Shown here piece by piece: positions 33,701 to 41,926 of a stretch of 64,000 nt of DNA. This DNA is from Archivesica marissinica (Eukaryota; Mollusca; Bivalvia; Venerida; Vesicomyidae). The stretch covers positions 29,744,562 to 29,808,561 of the forward strand of contig CM026401.1 in NCBI GenBank assembly GCA_014843695.1. The letters are read 5' to 3'. The notes under the pieces were generated by a model. The model had not been told where the DNA came from. It did no database searches and saw only the letters and a list, made by a program, of their open reading frames with translations. A program made the position numbers and the translations under genes. Numbering within the stretch: the stretch's first letter is position 1; each line of letters opens with the position of its first letter.

Positions 33701-35695
33701 TAGATACATTGTAACTCATCGCAATGACCACAGGCATTCACCGATTTCTCCTAATACCTCCTTCTGGGCAAGCATCAATATAATCACCAAGCTTTACTAA
33801 AATCAATCAATTTTACAGACGGATCTGTAGTCCAGTGGTAACACACTGGACTGGTAATCCAGGGATCACAGGTTCGATTCCCCGCCTGACCCTAATAAAA
33901 TTAACAGATGGGACGTTACACCGAGGTCTCGTGTCGGTGCTTTACACTGTGCACGTAAAAGAACCAGATGAGACTCTGGAATGGGTCTCTATCTGTATCA
34001 TTGCACTATCCTCCAAACATCTAAAATGACTAATATCTTCAGGAGGCGTCGCTCATATGGGCAACCGGTAGCGACGATAAATAAACGTAAAACACACAAA
34101 AATCAATCCACAACTCACGTGACTCGGCATTTTGTACAAAAATGCTCGTAAATTGACGTCTAGTTTGATGTCACGAGCTCAACAATGTTTTATTGCAGAT
34201 TTTAAGCACGGTAAATTCCTTCTTTGCGTATACAGACAAAATGCCGAGCCATCTTAAAATTCACTATATTTAACAGTATTTGATTTATTTACCTCCATCA
34301 AACAATTTCTGCTTGTATCCATGTCGACTTGGTCCAGGAGCTTTATACGGTGATGGAGCCGGGAACTTGTAAGGCGGTATCTCGGTCTTACATCTCACAC
34401 TTGTACATGATGCCGACGTAGCCTTCAGCAGGGTGCAGTCAACCTATATAGATATAGATTAATATAATAGTCAAGTGAAATGTCACAGATACAATACGTT
34501 TTATGCTTTAAAAATATAGCAGGTCTCATTATGGTCAGATTCTCACCAATGCAACACGGGTTCGATCCTCAGATGTGAGTGGTACACTGGACATTTACGC
34601 TCTCATCTGAGCCAACGAGAGTGATTAATATAAGTTGTTAAAGCTTCTTTCGCAATCCTTTAGGTCAAATTTATTGGGAAAAGTGAGATTGTGTATAAAT
34701 TTCTGCAAAATAGGGTTAAAACAGTATGAGCATTAAATACATTTGTATAGAAGGTGTGCTTTATAATGGGCCAGTGTATCTTACTGGACACAATCTTATA
34801 TGAAAATCGTAAAAAAAAAAGAAGAGAAGTGCACCTAGTCAGGGTCCCTAGGGCGTCCGAGAAGTGGGGGCACCTAGTCAGGGTCCCTAGGGTGTCAGAG
34901 AAGTGGGTGCACCTAGTCAGGGTCCCTAGGGCGTCAGAGAAGTGGGGGCACCTAGTCAGGGTCCTTAGGGCGTCAGAGAAGTGGGTGCACCTAGTCAGGG
35001 TCCCTAGGACTTGAAGCCAATGACATTATCCACTCAGCCACACACAGACTTGAAGCCAATGACATTATCCACTCAGCCACACAGACATGAAGCCAATGAC
35101 ATTATCCACTCAGCCACAGCGACTTGAAGTCAATGACATTATCCACTCAGCTACACAGACATGAAGCCAATGACATTATCCACTCAGCGACACAGACATG
35201 AAGCCAATGACATTATCCACTCAGCCACACAGACATGAAGCCAATGACATTATCCACTCAGCCACACACAGACATGAAGCCAATGACATTATCCACTCAG
35301 CCACACAGACATGAAGCCAATGACATTATCCACTCAGCCAATGACATTATCCACTCAGCCACACAGACATGAAGCCAATGACATTATCCATTCAGCCACA
35401 CACAGACTTGAAGCCAATGACATTATCCACTCAGCCACACAGACTTGAAGTAAATGACATTATCCACTCAGCCACATACAGATTTGAAGCCAATGACACT
35501 ATCCACTCAGCCACACAGACTTGTAGTAAATGACATTATCCACTCAGCCACAATGACATTATCCACTCTGTGACCAATGGGACATGTTAATATTAAAGTT
35601 TGATTATAAAATCTTACCTGTTTGATTGTGGTCTGCACTGTAACTCTGTTAGCTATCTGTCTACAGTAAGACACACCTCTAAGCACCCAGGACAT
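24547..35695 (-). CDS. MRPL51: Mitochondrial ribosomal protein L51 (mL51), 4 coding exons
   Basis: Component of the large subunit of the mitochondrial ribosome. Coding exons: 35695-35618 (78 nt), 34443-34293 (151), 27379-27317 (63) and 24701-24547 (155), together 447 nt, 148 aa plus stop. Phases agree: 0, 1, 1. All introns are GT-AG. Exon 1 encodes a basic, acid-free MSWVLRGVSYCRQIANRV start, typical of a mitochondrial presequence. The family core follows: PPYKFP, DILGDSNLRP, APAWLRGFNGNEMQRLIRR, and a basic end (KRIKFLYKKYNKRRGKRH). This matches the mL51 pattern ILG...WLRG..GNE.Q..IR and (R/K)IRYLYK. Human mL51 has about 128 residues. The gene covers 11 kb only because its introns are filled with minisatellites and transposons. 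Identification is from the motifs and was not checked by search. Confidence 0.9.
24900..24955 (+). repeat. Transposon-derived scrap
   Basis: GGCAAGTGGATTTTT and TTGTCCGTGTACAAGTAAAA resemble segments inside the hAT-like element at 30080-31120 (near 30250 and 30845). It probably belongs to the same family. Confidence 0.4.
25021..25382. repeat. Minisatellite, about 30-bp unit, in MRPL51 intron 3
   Basis: About ten copies of CAGACATACGTTAAGCTTAC then TATAACGAGAGT, some with an extra GATATACGA. The unit contains the palindrome TAAGCTTA. Confidence 0.93.
25383..25625. other. Unannotated intronic sequence
   Basis: Part of MRPL51 intron 3 between two arrays, with no visible feature. Confidence 0.5.
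25626..25841. repeat. Minisatellite, 36-bp unit, in MRPL51 intron 3
   Basis: Six copies of GACACTTTCATTTTCCCAGA then CCATGTTTCACTGATT. The first copy is diverged (TTGCCGGATCATG). Confidence 0.93.
25842..26125. other. Unannotated intronic sequence
   Basis: AT-rich part of MRPL51 intron 3. Nothing recognised. Confidence 0.5.
26126..26370. repeat. Minisatellite, 22-bp unit, in MRPL51 intron 3
   Basis: About 11 copies of GTGTGGTACCTAGCCGCTGC plus AT or AC. The unit contains GGTACC. Confidence 0.95.
26371..26745. other. Unannotated intronic sequence
   Basis: Part of MRPL51 intron 3. No repeat, RNA gene or coding feature is supported. Confidence 0.5.
26746..27309. repeat. Minisatellite, 43-bp unit, next to MRPL51 exon 3
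   Basis: Thirteen highly uniform copies of GTGTAAATGTCGCGCTGACA then CAACAGTCTCCGTAATCAAT and ACG. The last copy changes to ATTACGGTATAC and ends about eight bases from the 5' splice site of exon 3 on the minus strand. Confidence 0.96.
27317..27379 (-). CDS. MRPL51: MRPL51 coding exon 3
   Basis: A 63-nt exon between the acceptor TTTTTTCAG and the donor GTTTGT. It encodes ILGDSNLRPVDMIKAPAWLR, the most conserved part of the family. The 43-bp minisatellite starts about nine bases into the following intron. Confidence 0.9.
27476..27583. mobile_element. Short hairpin MITE in MRPL51 intron 2
   Basis: A 108-bp inverted repeat. GATATAAGCCC and GATCCAATATGTAAAATATT on the left match the reverse complement of AATATTTTACATATTGGATC and GAGGCTTATATC on the right. 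The start GATATAAGCC with CAAACGGA is also seen at 55305, which suggests a shared family. Confidence 0.7.
27600..28263. other. Unannotated sequence in MRPL51 intron 2
   Basis: About 660 bp with only short open frames. Nothing recognised. Confidence 0.45.
28264..30079. repeat. Minisatellite, 32-bp unit (field D, part 1)
   Basis: About 57 copies of TGTACATGTATTTACCGATG then TAATCATCACAA. Unit variants (CCGATG, CAGATG, CAGGTG, GAGATG, CCGACA) recur in the same order in separate stretches, for example around 29040 and 29210, so multi-unit blocks were duplicated. It lies in MRPL51 intron 2. Confidence 0.96.
30080..31120. mobile_element. Non-autonomous hAT-like transposon, 1,041 bp
   Basis: The ends are TAGGGGTGTAACGATGCATC on the left and, from the right, TAGGGGTGACTATTGG. 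GTATTTAC flanks both sides (30072-30079 and 31121-31128), an 8-bp duplication typical of hAT elements. Near the ends are repeats of ACTATCGCAATAG. No transposase is present; the 115-codon frame at 30109-30456 shows no family motif. It sits in the 32-bp array of MRPL51 intron 2. Confidence 0.85.
31121..32616. repeat. 32-bp minisatellite (field D, part 2)
   Basis: About 46 further copies of the same unit in the same phase and orientation as before the hAT insertion. GAGATG variants are more frequent here. Confidence 0.96.
32617..32790. mobile_element. 174-bp MITE with TAC(A/C)GTCAA ends
   Basis: The left end is TACAGTCAAACATGTATTAA. The right end read in reverse is TACCGTCAATCCTGTGTTAA. After it the sequence returns to a 32-bp unit fragment (TTTACCGATGTAATCAT), so it inserted in field D. 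A relative is at 33300-33675. Confidence 0.75.
32994..33123. mobile_element. 130-bp hAT-like MITE
   Basis: The ends CAGGGTTCCCAG and CTGGGAACCCTG are inverted copies. GAGAT flanks both sides (32989-32993 and 33124-33128). The inside repeats TTCCCTGAC(A/C). There is no coding capacity. Confidence 0.75.
33300..33675. mobile_element. 376-bp MITE, same family as 32617-32790
   Basis: The left end is TACAGTCAAACCTGTGTTAG and the right end in reverse is TACAGTCAAACCTGTGTAAA. Inside the ends, CAGCAGCCAG and GCAGCCAGC are also inverted. It lies in MRPL51 intron 2. Confidence 0.75.
33812..34096 (+). mobile_element. SINE family A, full length
   Basis: The tRNA-like head (TAGTCCAGTGG, GGTTCGATTCCCC) and the full body to GACGATAAATAAACGTAAAA are present. 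AAAATCAATC occurs on both sides (near 33799 and 34097) and is the probable target duplication. It lies in MRPL51 intron 2. Confidence 0.88.
34293..34443 (-). CDS. MRPL51: MRPL51 coding exon 2
   Basis: It lies between an acceptor ending CTATATAG and the donor GTAAAT. The encoded part has PPYKFPAPSPYKAPGPSRHG and YKQKLFDG. It ends in phase 1. Confidence 0.87.
34536..34675 (+). mobile_element. SINE family C, 5'-truncated
   Basis: It begins inside the tRNA-like head (TCTCACCAATGCAACACGGG, TTCGATCCTCAG) and ends with the tail GAGAGTGATTAATATAAGTT and TCTTTCGCAATC. It lies in MRPL51 intron 1. Confidence 0.75.
34822..35008. repeat. Minisatellite, 40-bp unit, in MRPL51 intron 1
   Basis: About 4.5 copies of GTGCACCTAGTCAGGGTCCC then TAGGGCGTCAGAGAAGTGGG. 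It runs straight into the 37-bp array at 35008 through the shared junction TCCCTAGGACTTGAAGCC. Confidence 0.93.
35008..35572 (-). repeat. Minisatellite, 37-bp unit with a tRNA A-box sequence
   Basis: About 15 copies of CAGACATGAAGCCAATGACA then TTATCCACTCAGCCACA. On the minus strand each unit reads TGGCTGAGTGG, a perfect fit to the Pol III A-box consensus TRGCNNAGYGG, followed by a tRNA-Ser-like anticodon-arm start. No B box is present. Likely amplified from the head of a tRNA-derived SINE. It lies in MRPL51 intron 1. Confidence 0.9.
35618..35695 (-). CDS. MRPL51: MRPL51 coding exon 1
   Basis: The ATG at 35695 begins 26 codons that end in ATC-AAA-CAG before the donor GTAAGA. The exon is phase 0 at its end. 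It has several Arg and Lys residues and no Asp or Glu, as in a mitochondrial import signal. Confidence 0.85.
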
Positions 35696-36185
35696 TATGT
35701 AGAATCATGTACAGTCAATCTGTCACAGTCTGTAGCATTCTGAAAGCATTTTATGCATTGGTCAGTATTTATTTAAGTTCTAAGAGCTGATGCATGGTTA
35801 ATTGTGTACTGCACAATAGTACATAGCTGTCAGGGCTCATACTACATGTAACTTGTAAGTGGCGACATGACTAGGGATCCAGACTTTGCCAAGCCTGGAT
35901 GCCCATTTCTCCCTAAAAAATGTATTTAAAAATCAAAAGCTTGTCCAGTAAGTTTCACTGGCCATTGTAAATCACTCCTTGTATTCAAATGTGGTATTTA
36001 ATGATCATATTGTGAATTATGACGCTAATTTCAATTTGTAGAAAATTATTAAATAATACCAGTTAAGTGTGCAATTGTGCAGTTTTTCCTTTACCATTAC
36101 TGGCCACCTTCACATGACTGTAGTTATTGCCAGGGTTACGCGCAATAAAGAAATAAAAGGTGAAGATATGTACAGTGAAGGATAA
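35696..36185. other. Region upstream of MRPL51
   Basis: About 490 bp that should include the 5' UTR and promoter of MRPL51. I see no clear TATA box or other definite element. Confidence 0.4.
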
Positions 36186-36189
36186 AAAG

Positions 36190-37175
36190 GCAAGAGAGTT
36201 AAGCATAGCGAGTGGCAAGTTGAGCTTTGAAAGCATCAACTGTACCAACTGACAATTTGTCTGGTGGCAGCTTGTTCCATTCCCTATTGGTGCATGGGAA
36301 GGATTGAAGTCCTGAGGTAGTACTTGTTCTTGGAATCTGGCAGGGGTGTGGTTGTGTGTGTGTGGATAGTCTAATAGGTGGTAATAAGTATTTTGTATTG
36401 TCAATGACGACCAGGTTGTTTTCTACTTTGTAGAGCATTGTGAGGTGAGCATCGGTTCTTCACAAATCTAGCCCCATCCTTCGTTGCACCATCTCTAGCC
36501 GGCTGATATCTCCATTTTCGTGAGGATCCCGTACGCTGCTGGCGTACTCTAAGTTGGGTCTAAGAATGGATATGACGGCAGCAGTCTCTTTCATTTTACT
36601 CAAGTTACTAGAGGCTATATTGAGGTTTCAAATGAGATCAAATTTATTTACTGTCGGCATGGTACATGTATACAATTAACATTTATAAGCTACATGTATG
36701 TATACAGCTTTTGACCGACAGTTTCTTCGGAGAAAGCTGAGGTTACTTGTTGCCTTGTTGCAGATGTTGTTGATGTGTTCGCCCCAGTCAAGGTCTTTGA
36801 TGAGTGTAACTCCAAGGTATTTAACTGACTGAATCTGTTCTAATATGTGGTTTCTTAGTATGTAACTGTATTTGATAGTTTGATAGAGACGGATAGGACA
36901 TTGCATTTGTTGTTATGAAATGCCATCTTCCATTGTTCATCCCATTTGGTCAATTTGTCTAGGTCTCTTTGTAGTGTCACAGTCTGCTTCGGACTGTCTG
37001 CTGTGGCGTTGTCTGCGAAGAGCCTGACCGCAGCATTGAGACATGTCATTTACATAGTATAAGAACAGGCCCGATCGAGGTCAGAGCCTTGTGGGACGCC
37101 TGACTCAACATTCACTTGGTCTGATGTGTGACCTTCAATGACGACACTCTGTGTGCCGTTAGATAGGAATGCCTT
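36190..37175 (-). pseudogene. LINE reverse transcriptase, 3' half, decayed (CR1/Jockey-like)
   Basis: Pieces on the minus strand follow the normal order. At 37130-37050 is VESGVPQGS, at 37030-36860 AVRLFADNATAD and DLDKLTKWDEQWKMAFHNNK, then IQSVKYLGVTLIKDLDWGEH with HINNICNKA. Further on are RPNLEYASSVRDPHENGDIS and RLEMVQRRM (about 36560-36470) and REWNKLPPDKLSVGTVDAFK (about 36290-36210). The frame changes several times, and the catalytic F-A-D-D has become F-A-D-N. The endonuclease half is missing. This is a dead copy. Confidence 0.85.
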
Positions 37176-37501
37176 TGTTTCTCACTACTCCAAAAAATTA
37201 TGACCTAAGATGAGCATGGTTCCCGCTGACGTCACCAAAAGCGCCAAAAAATAAATATTGTGAATTGGCGAAAATATTTGGCACACGTTTTGTCAAATAC
37301 ATGGCTTCAAATATTTATTTGTGAACTATATAGCTCTTAGTTGGCTCCAAGTTTTTTTAATTGGCTCCAGTGTTTTTCAATTGGCGGCACAGACAAACAT
37401 TCAGCAGAGGGAACTCTGGCCGGATTGCTGTCCCATGCCATCCTATGTCTCTTATGTCCAGACCCCATCCATGTTTACTCAATATGTAATTGTTCTCCGA
37501 G
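37176..37501. other. Unannotated sequence
   Basis: It contains the small repeat (A/T)TTGGC(T/G) several times (37325-37390). No gene or full element was defined. Confidence 0.35.
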
Positions 37502-37902
37502 CACAGTATTAGGCAGAGAGCCGTCGGGCCGATCACCTAATAAGACGGTCAATTATATTGGCGACGATTACCGACGGCCAGTTAAAAAAAATGGCTGATA
37601 ACAGTTTTTGTTTGTTTTATTTTTGTTTTTTTTCTCCGAGACCTCACTAGGTTTGTTAACTATATGCAGCTGTAAAACAATGACAAGAACTGGACCCTAT
37701 AATAGGCTAATATTGTTCGCAATTCCTTTTTGGAGAGGCTTTCCCACCCAGGCTTTCCCAGTTTCTGCCGCATTTCGATCACGTCAGTTCGCCGTTCTCA
37801 CATCGAGTCCGTGCGGCAATTTCCGTCATCATTCGGGTCCCGCTCTGGGGCTGGACTTATTTTTTTAGACTCCCATTTTGATATTTCTGCCTAATACTAT
37901 GT
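37502..37902. mobile_element. About 400-bp element with inverted ends
   Basis: ACAGTATTAGGCAGA at the left and, in reverse, ATAGTATTAGGCAGA at the right form inverted ends, with CTCCGAG just outside on both sides. There is no transposase. It is probably a MITE, but the exact ends and target duplication are uncertain. Confidence 0.5.
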
Positions 37903-38042
37903 CTCCGAGTACACCCATGGTATCTTGAACTATCTTCTCAAAGACTCAACCAACGAAATACAATGTAAATAAGTCCATTACAAAATAAAATTTGTTTAAA
38001 CTAATGTCATCATGTTCTATAAGACTTAGGCTTTCATGCTTG

Positions 38043-38287
38043 TATGTCCAATTAGCGCAGCGGTTAACATGCTCACTTCTCACCAATGCAACCCGGTTTC
38101 GATCCTCGGACTGGGCCTATGTGAGATGGTACGGTGGTCACCAGAATGGACAGGTGGGTTTTCTATGAGTACTCCTGCTTCCCCCACACGAATGACAACA
38201 AATTATACACTTTCATCCGCTTTAACGAGAGTGATTAATATAAGTTGTTATTGCTTGTTTCGCAATCATTGTAAAATAAATATAAAG
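38043..38287 (+). mobile_element. SINE family C, full length
   Basis: The head has ATTAGCGCAGCGGTTA (A box) and GGTTTCGATCCTCG (B box). The body has TGAGATGGTACGGTGGTCAC and GTGGGTTTTCTATGAG. The tail is GAGAGTGATTAATATAAGTT, then TTGTTTCGCAATC and an A/T-rich end. The tail is shared with SINE family B. Confidence 0.82.
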
Positions 38288-38684
38288 TGCATACCTTAAT
38301 TTTTATGAATGCCACGCGTTGCTGTAAATAATTACAAAATAACAAATGTTTAAACTTATGCGATCGCGTTAGGGTCGATATGTATCGAGGTCGAATTGTC
38401 TTGGGGTCGAAATGTCATGCACCTTGGTAGTTCCTGATTATCATAATTATTACATACATAATTTGCCAGTTTTTCGGTATAATGGAATAAGGATGATACT
38501 ACCTATATATAAATTAGAATAAACACGTGCAATGTTTAATGAAAACACACAAGTTACCTATTTGGTTGATCCTGTCCATAATGTTTGTTTCGGACCAGAT
38601 GTAATCAATGGAAATAACAGATATATTCCGAATTTCACAGAGCTTGACCTAATAAACTGAATATACTCCATAATATTGTATGAA
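38288..38684. other. Unannotated sequence upstream of tRNA-Ala
   Basis: About 400 bp with no supported feature. Confidence 0.4.
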
Positions 38685-38757
38685 GGGGAATTAGCTCAAG
38701 TGGTAGAGCGCTCGCTTAGCATGTGAGAGGTACCGGGATCGATACCCGGATTCTCCA
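38685..38757 (+). tRNA. tRNA-Ala (anticodon AGC)
   Basis: A 73-nt sequence that folds into a full cloverleaf. The acceptor stem GGGGAAT pairs with ATTCTCC and keeps the G3-U70 pair that marks alanine tRNAs. The D arm is GCTC...GAGC. The anticodon stem CTCGC/GTGAG closes the loop TTAGCAT with anticodon AGC. The T stem CCGGG/CCCGG closes ATCGATA. The A and B boxes are intact, the discriminator base is A, and TTTT at 38760-38763 can end Pol III transcription. Unlike the SINE heads nearby, all stems pair, so this is a likely working gene. Confidence 0.96.
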
Positions 38758-38759
38758 GC

Positions 38760-38763
38760 TTTT
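38760..38763 (+). terminator. Pol III T-run after tRNA-Ala
   Basis: TTTT two bases after the tRNA end, followed by a second run (ATTTTT). Confidence 0.75.
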
Positions 38764-39262
38764 ATTTTTCTCAGTTTTTGTTGAAATACTGACAATACCC
38801 TCATCATTTCAAATAACTGTTTGACATCAAAATTAAATTACTCAAATAGACATTATAGAAGAAATAGATTATATCCCCGCAATACCCGAATGGAGTTTGA
38901 CATATTATGTGTTTGTTTGAGTGTATCATCGAATGATCATCACTATTTTAACGAATGAACATTGAAAGTATTATATCACGAGTTGCGATGGCCACTATAT
39001 AAGCCTAGCTTTCCATGTTCATAAATGAAATATTACATCACTCTTAAGCAAACAAATGCTGAACATTGTTTTTGTGATAGAAAACGATGCAACCGTACGC
39101 TAATTGGCGCTATCTGGAACGTCATGTTTAAACGACCAAGAATTGAGACATAGTAGACGTCACAAATGACGTCACTTATAAGTTAAGTCCTACAATATTC
39201 GCATTTCAACATGTATCGGTTAGGAACCACACGTGCAAAGCAATGAGAAATAAAAATGTGTT
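38764..39262. other. Unannotated sequence
   Basis: About 500 bp of AT-rich DNA without supported genes or repeats. Confidence 0.4.
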
Positions 39263-39463
39263 ATGCCACTGATATTATTTCATTCCACTGATATCATTTC
39301 ATTCCACTGATATCATTTCATTCCACTGATATCATTTCATTCCACTGATATATCATTTCATTCCACTGATATCATTTCATTCTGATATCATTTCATTCCA
39401 CTGATATTATTTCATTCCACTGATATTATTTCATTTCACTGATATTATTTCATTTCACTGATA
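39263..39463. repeat. Minisatellite, 19-bp unit
   Basis: About ten copies of CCACTGATATCATTTCATT. GATATC variants change to GATATT in the last copies. Confidence 0.93.
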
Positions 39464-39654
39464 AATTTCTGTTTTTGATTCCTAAGCTAAAAACAAAGAA
39501 ATAGAAAGAATGATGACAACGAGTAGGCCTATGCTTTTCCTGTAGACGTTTTAAATCATTATTTGCAGAAATCTTGAAACGTGTTAGGCTGTTAGCCACC
39601 GGTGCCATCGTCATCGACCACAACATCTGAATGTCTTTTCGGGATTACCAAGCT

Positions 39655-40047
39655 ACATAATGACAGACAACTCTAATTTTCTATTACCTCCCTTGGCAGA
39701 TAAAGTCTGATTTATTCCATAATGTGAATTAGTCATTTCAGTTAGAATCCTTGGTTTTTACTGTTGTTCCCTAACCAGATGTTGCGGTATGATAAATGTG
39801 GTTATATCCAAATCGTGTTAATTAACGGATAACATTCTTTTACAAATAATTACCCATTGCATATACTATATGAGATCTGTATATATATTAATTAAATAAT
39901 CATATAAAGCGATAGTGGAATAACATTGATAGCATGTTGTGCAAAGGAAACAACGATAAAAACAGAGGAAAAAACACTTAATATGACATATCTACTTTTA
40001 GGTAGTATTCAGGGGCAGTAATTCACCGATGTCTCTCATTACCTCAA
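39655..40047 (+). mobile_element. About 390-bp MITE, family G, copy 1
   Basis: It starts at AATGACAGACAACTCTAATT and ends at ATGTCTCTCATTA. The inside carries CTCCCTTGGCAGATAAAGTC, TGTTGTTCCCTAACCAGATG, AAAGCGATAGTGGAATAA and GTATTCAGGGGCAGTAA. The same sequence is at 53707-54093 and, reversed, at 58027-58405, with a fragment at 55665-55795. There is no coding capacity. Confidence 0.82.
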
Positions 40048-40156
40048 TTATGTACATGCACATTCTATAAGTACACTGATTACATCTCTGTGGGTCGAGG
40101 TTGTCCAGTTTGTAGGCGCTTACTGTCGTTTATAGAGTCACAGGGCATATGTGTAT

Positions 40157-40448
40157 GTGTTTTACGTTTAGTTATCGTCGCTACCGGTTGCCCATATGAG
40201 CGACGTCTCCTGAAGAGATTAGTCATTTTAGATTGTTGGAGGATAGTGCAATGATACAGACAGATACCCATTCCAGAGTCTCCTCTGGTTCTTTTACGTG
40301 CACGGTGTAAAGTACCGACACGAGACCTCGGTTTAACGTCCCATCTGAAAGACTGTTAATTAATTGTATTAGGGTCAGACGGGGGATCGAACCTGCGACC
40401 CCTGGATTACCAGTCCAGCGTGTTACCACTGGACTACAGATCCGTCTG
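40157..40448 (-). mobile_element. SINE family A, full length, minus strand
   Basis: Read on the minus strand it has the head (TAGTCCAGTGG, GGTTCGATCCCCC), the body (GATGGGACGTTAAACCGAGG) and the tail (GCGACGATAACTAAACGTAA). An extra ATTAATT is found after the head. Confidence 0.88.
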
Positions 40449-40795
40449 TACACGACATATGTTTCATTGGAATAGTATTATAATTGGAATATTATAACAA
40501 ACAACAGAGAAGCATACTAATGTACTTTCCCCTATTTATTCATTTCCAAACCATAGCATGTATCTATAACATAAATAAGTTGGTATGTAAAATAACGTAA
40601 ACAGTAACTGTTGTGCAATGCTCAGCTAATGGAAGAGTTCCGATGTAACATTTAATATAATGATGCAGTAGTGTCAATATACATGTCCCCTATTCGTATA
40701 ATACGAATCTGATATGTATATGTCATCAATACGGTATGCTTAAACGGTACGGTATGTACCGGTATGATGTTATATGTTGTACGTGTATTTATCGT
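40449..40795. other. Unannotated sequence
   Basis: About 350 bp between two SINE copies. Nothing recognised. Confidence 0.4.
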
Positions 40796-40798
40796 CGT

Positions 40799-40936
40799 TA
40801 ACGTCAAAGAACCAGAGGAGACTCTGGAATGGGTCTCTATCTATATCCTCCAAACATCTAAAATGACTAATCTCTTCAGGAGGCGTCGCTCATATTGGCA
40901 ACCGGTATAGCGACGATAAATAAACGTAAAACACAC
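40799..40936 (+). mobile_element. SINE family A, 5'-truncated
   Basis: Only the 3' half is present, from AAAGAACCAGAGGAGACTC to GACGATAAATAAACGTAAAA. A family-B SINE tail follows at once. Confidence 0.82.
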
Positions 40937-40944
40937 TCTCGCTC

Positions 40945-41042
40945 GTGGCGATGGATTCCACCAGGAATGAGGTCTCGAGAGTGATTATTATAAGTTGTAA
41001 GAACTTGTTTCGCAATCGAGCTAAAATAAATTTGTATAAACT
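40945..41042 (+). mobile_element. SINE family B, 3' part
   Basis: It starts near GATGGATTCCACCAGGAATG and ends with GTGATTATTATAAGTTGTAA, then CTTGTTTCGCAATCGAGC and an A/T-rich tail. The head is missing. Confidence 0.78.
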
Positions 41043-41140
41043 ATTACTTTACTATGAAAGCACAGTAATGTATATATCTGTATCGCATAACATACTGTAT
41101 ACCAACATGTATACAATTGGTACATGTATGCCGTACGTAC

Positions 41141-41360
41141 CACAGGAACTTGAAATGTTATCCATAAGCCACCAACGGTCTCGTACCTCTATCCTAGGAC
41201 ACCCCCCTCTATTAAGCCACCAACGGTCTCGTACCTCTATCCTAGGACACCCCCCTCTATTAAGCCACCAACGGTCTCGTACCTCTATCCTAGGACACCC
41301 CCCTCTATTTAATAGTACGAGACCGTTGGTGGCTTATGGATAAAACTTCAAGTTCCTGTG
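41141..41360. mobile_element. Foldback element with an internal 48-bp tandem repeat
   Basis: The left arm (CACAGGAACTTGAAATGTTA ... CCACCAACGGTCTCGTAC) is the inverted copy of the right arm (GTACGAGACCGTTGGTGG ... CTTCAAGTTCCTGTG). Between them, AAGCCACCAACGGTCTCGTA with CCTCTATCCTAGGACACCC is present three times, so the inner end of the left arm has been amplified in tandem. CCGTACG lies just outside both ends. Confidence 0.82.
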
Positions 41361-41394
41361 GCCGTACGCATTATACCGTACGTATTACATTGAC

Positions 41395-41600
41395 ATTTAC
41401 AATGTTTATGGGAGTTTAAGATTTCTGCTGAGCCGCTTGTGTCCCGTATTTGTTTGATACATTCCAGTGTAGGTCTAATCTGGATTTGAATGCGTCAACC
41501 GAGTTTGCAGAAACTACTCTCTACGGCAGGTCATTCCAGGAATTCACGATTCTAATGCTGAAATAGTTTTGACGTAACAGTAGTTGTTTGTGGAGAGTTG
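41395..41600 (-). pseudogene. LINE reverse-transcriptase C-terminal fragment
   Basis: On the minus strand it reads LRQNYFSIRIVNSWNDLP, a stop, then RVVSANSVDAFKSRLDLHW. This is the usual end of CR1/Jockey-like ORF2 (F-S-x-R-V-V-x-x-W-N-x-L-P). It is a different copy from that at 36190. Confidence 0.75.
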
Positions 41601-41714
41601 GTGTACACAGTTCCTGGAATCCCTCTCGGAGTATGGTGTGATTATACGGCATGATCGTACCATGATTGGATATCGCAAACATAATAATAGTGTTATACGG
41701 TCTAGATTAGTAAC

Positions 41715-41926
41715 CATTGGCGTAGCTTCCTATAGGCCGTGGCCTACACTTTCCCCCGAAAAATGGGGGGGGGGGAAATGCCGAATCTGCAACAAACATC
41801 GGGAGGCCAGGATTAAATTATATACGCTATAAATAGTTTTCCTGGGGACGACTGCCGGACCCCTCCCCCTCCCGTCTTAAGTTTTCAGTTGGCCTACACA
41901 TCGATTCCAGCCAAGCTACGCCCCTG
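41715..41926. mobile_element. Probable hAT-like MITE with GGCGTAGCTT ends
   Basis: The left GGCGTAGCTTCC and right CCAAGCTACGCCCCTG are inverted, and GGCCTACAC occurs near both ends. A G-run (11 G) lies inside near 41766. No clean 8-bp duplication was found. Confidence 0.5.

Noticed and set aside
37608..37868. 86-codon frame with a hydrophobic start
   Set aside because: It lies inside an element with inverted ends and begins in a T-rich tract; no support as a gene.
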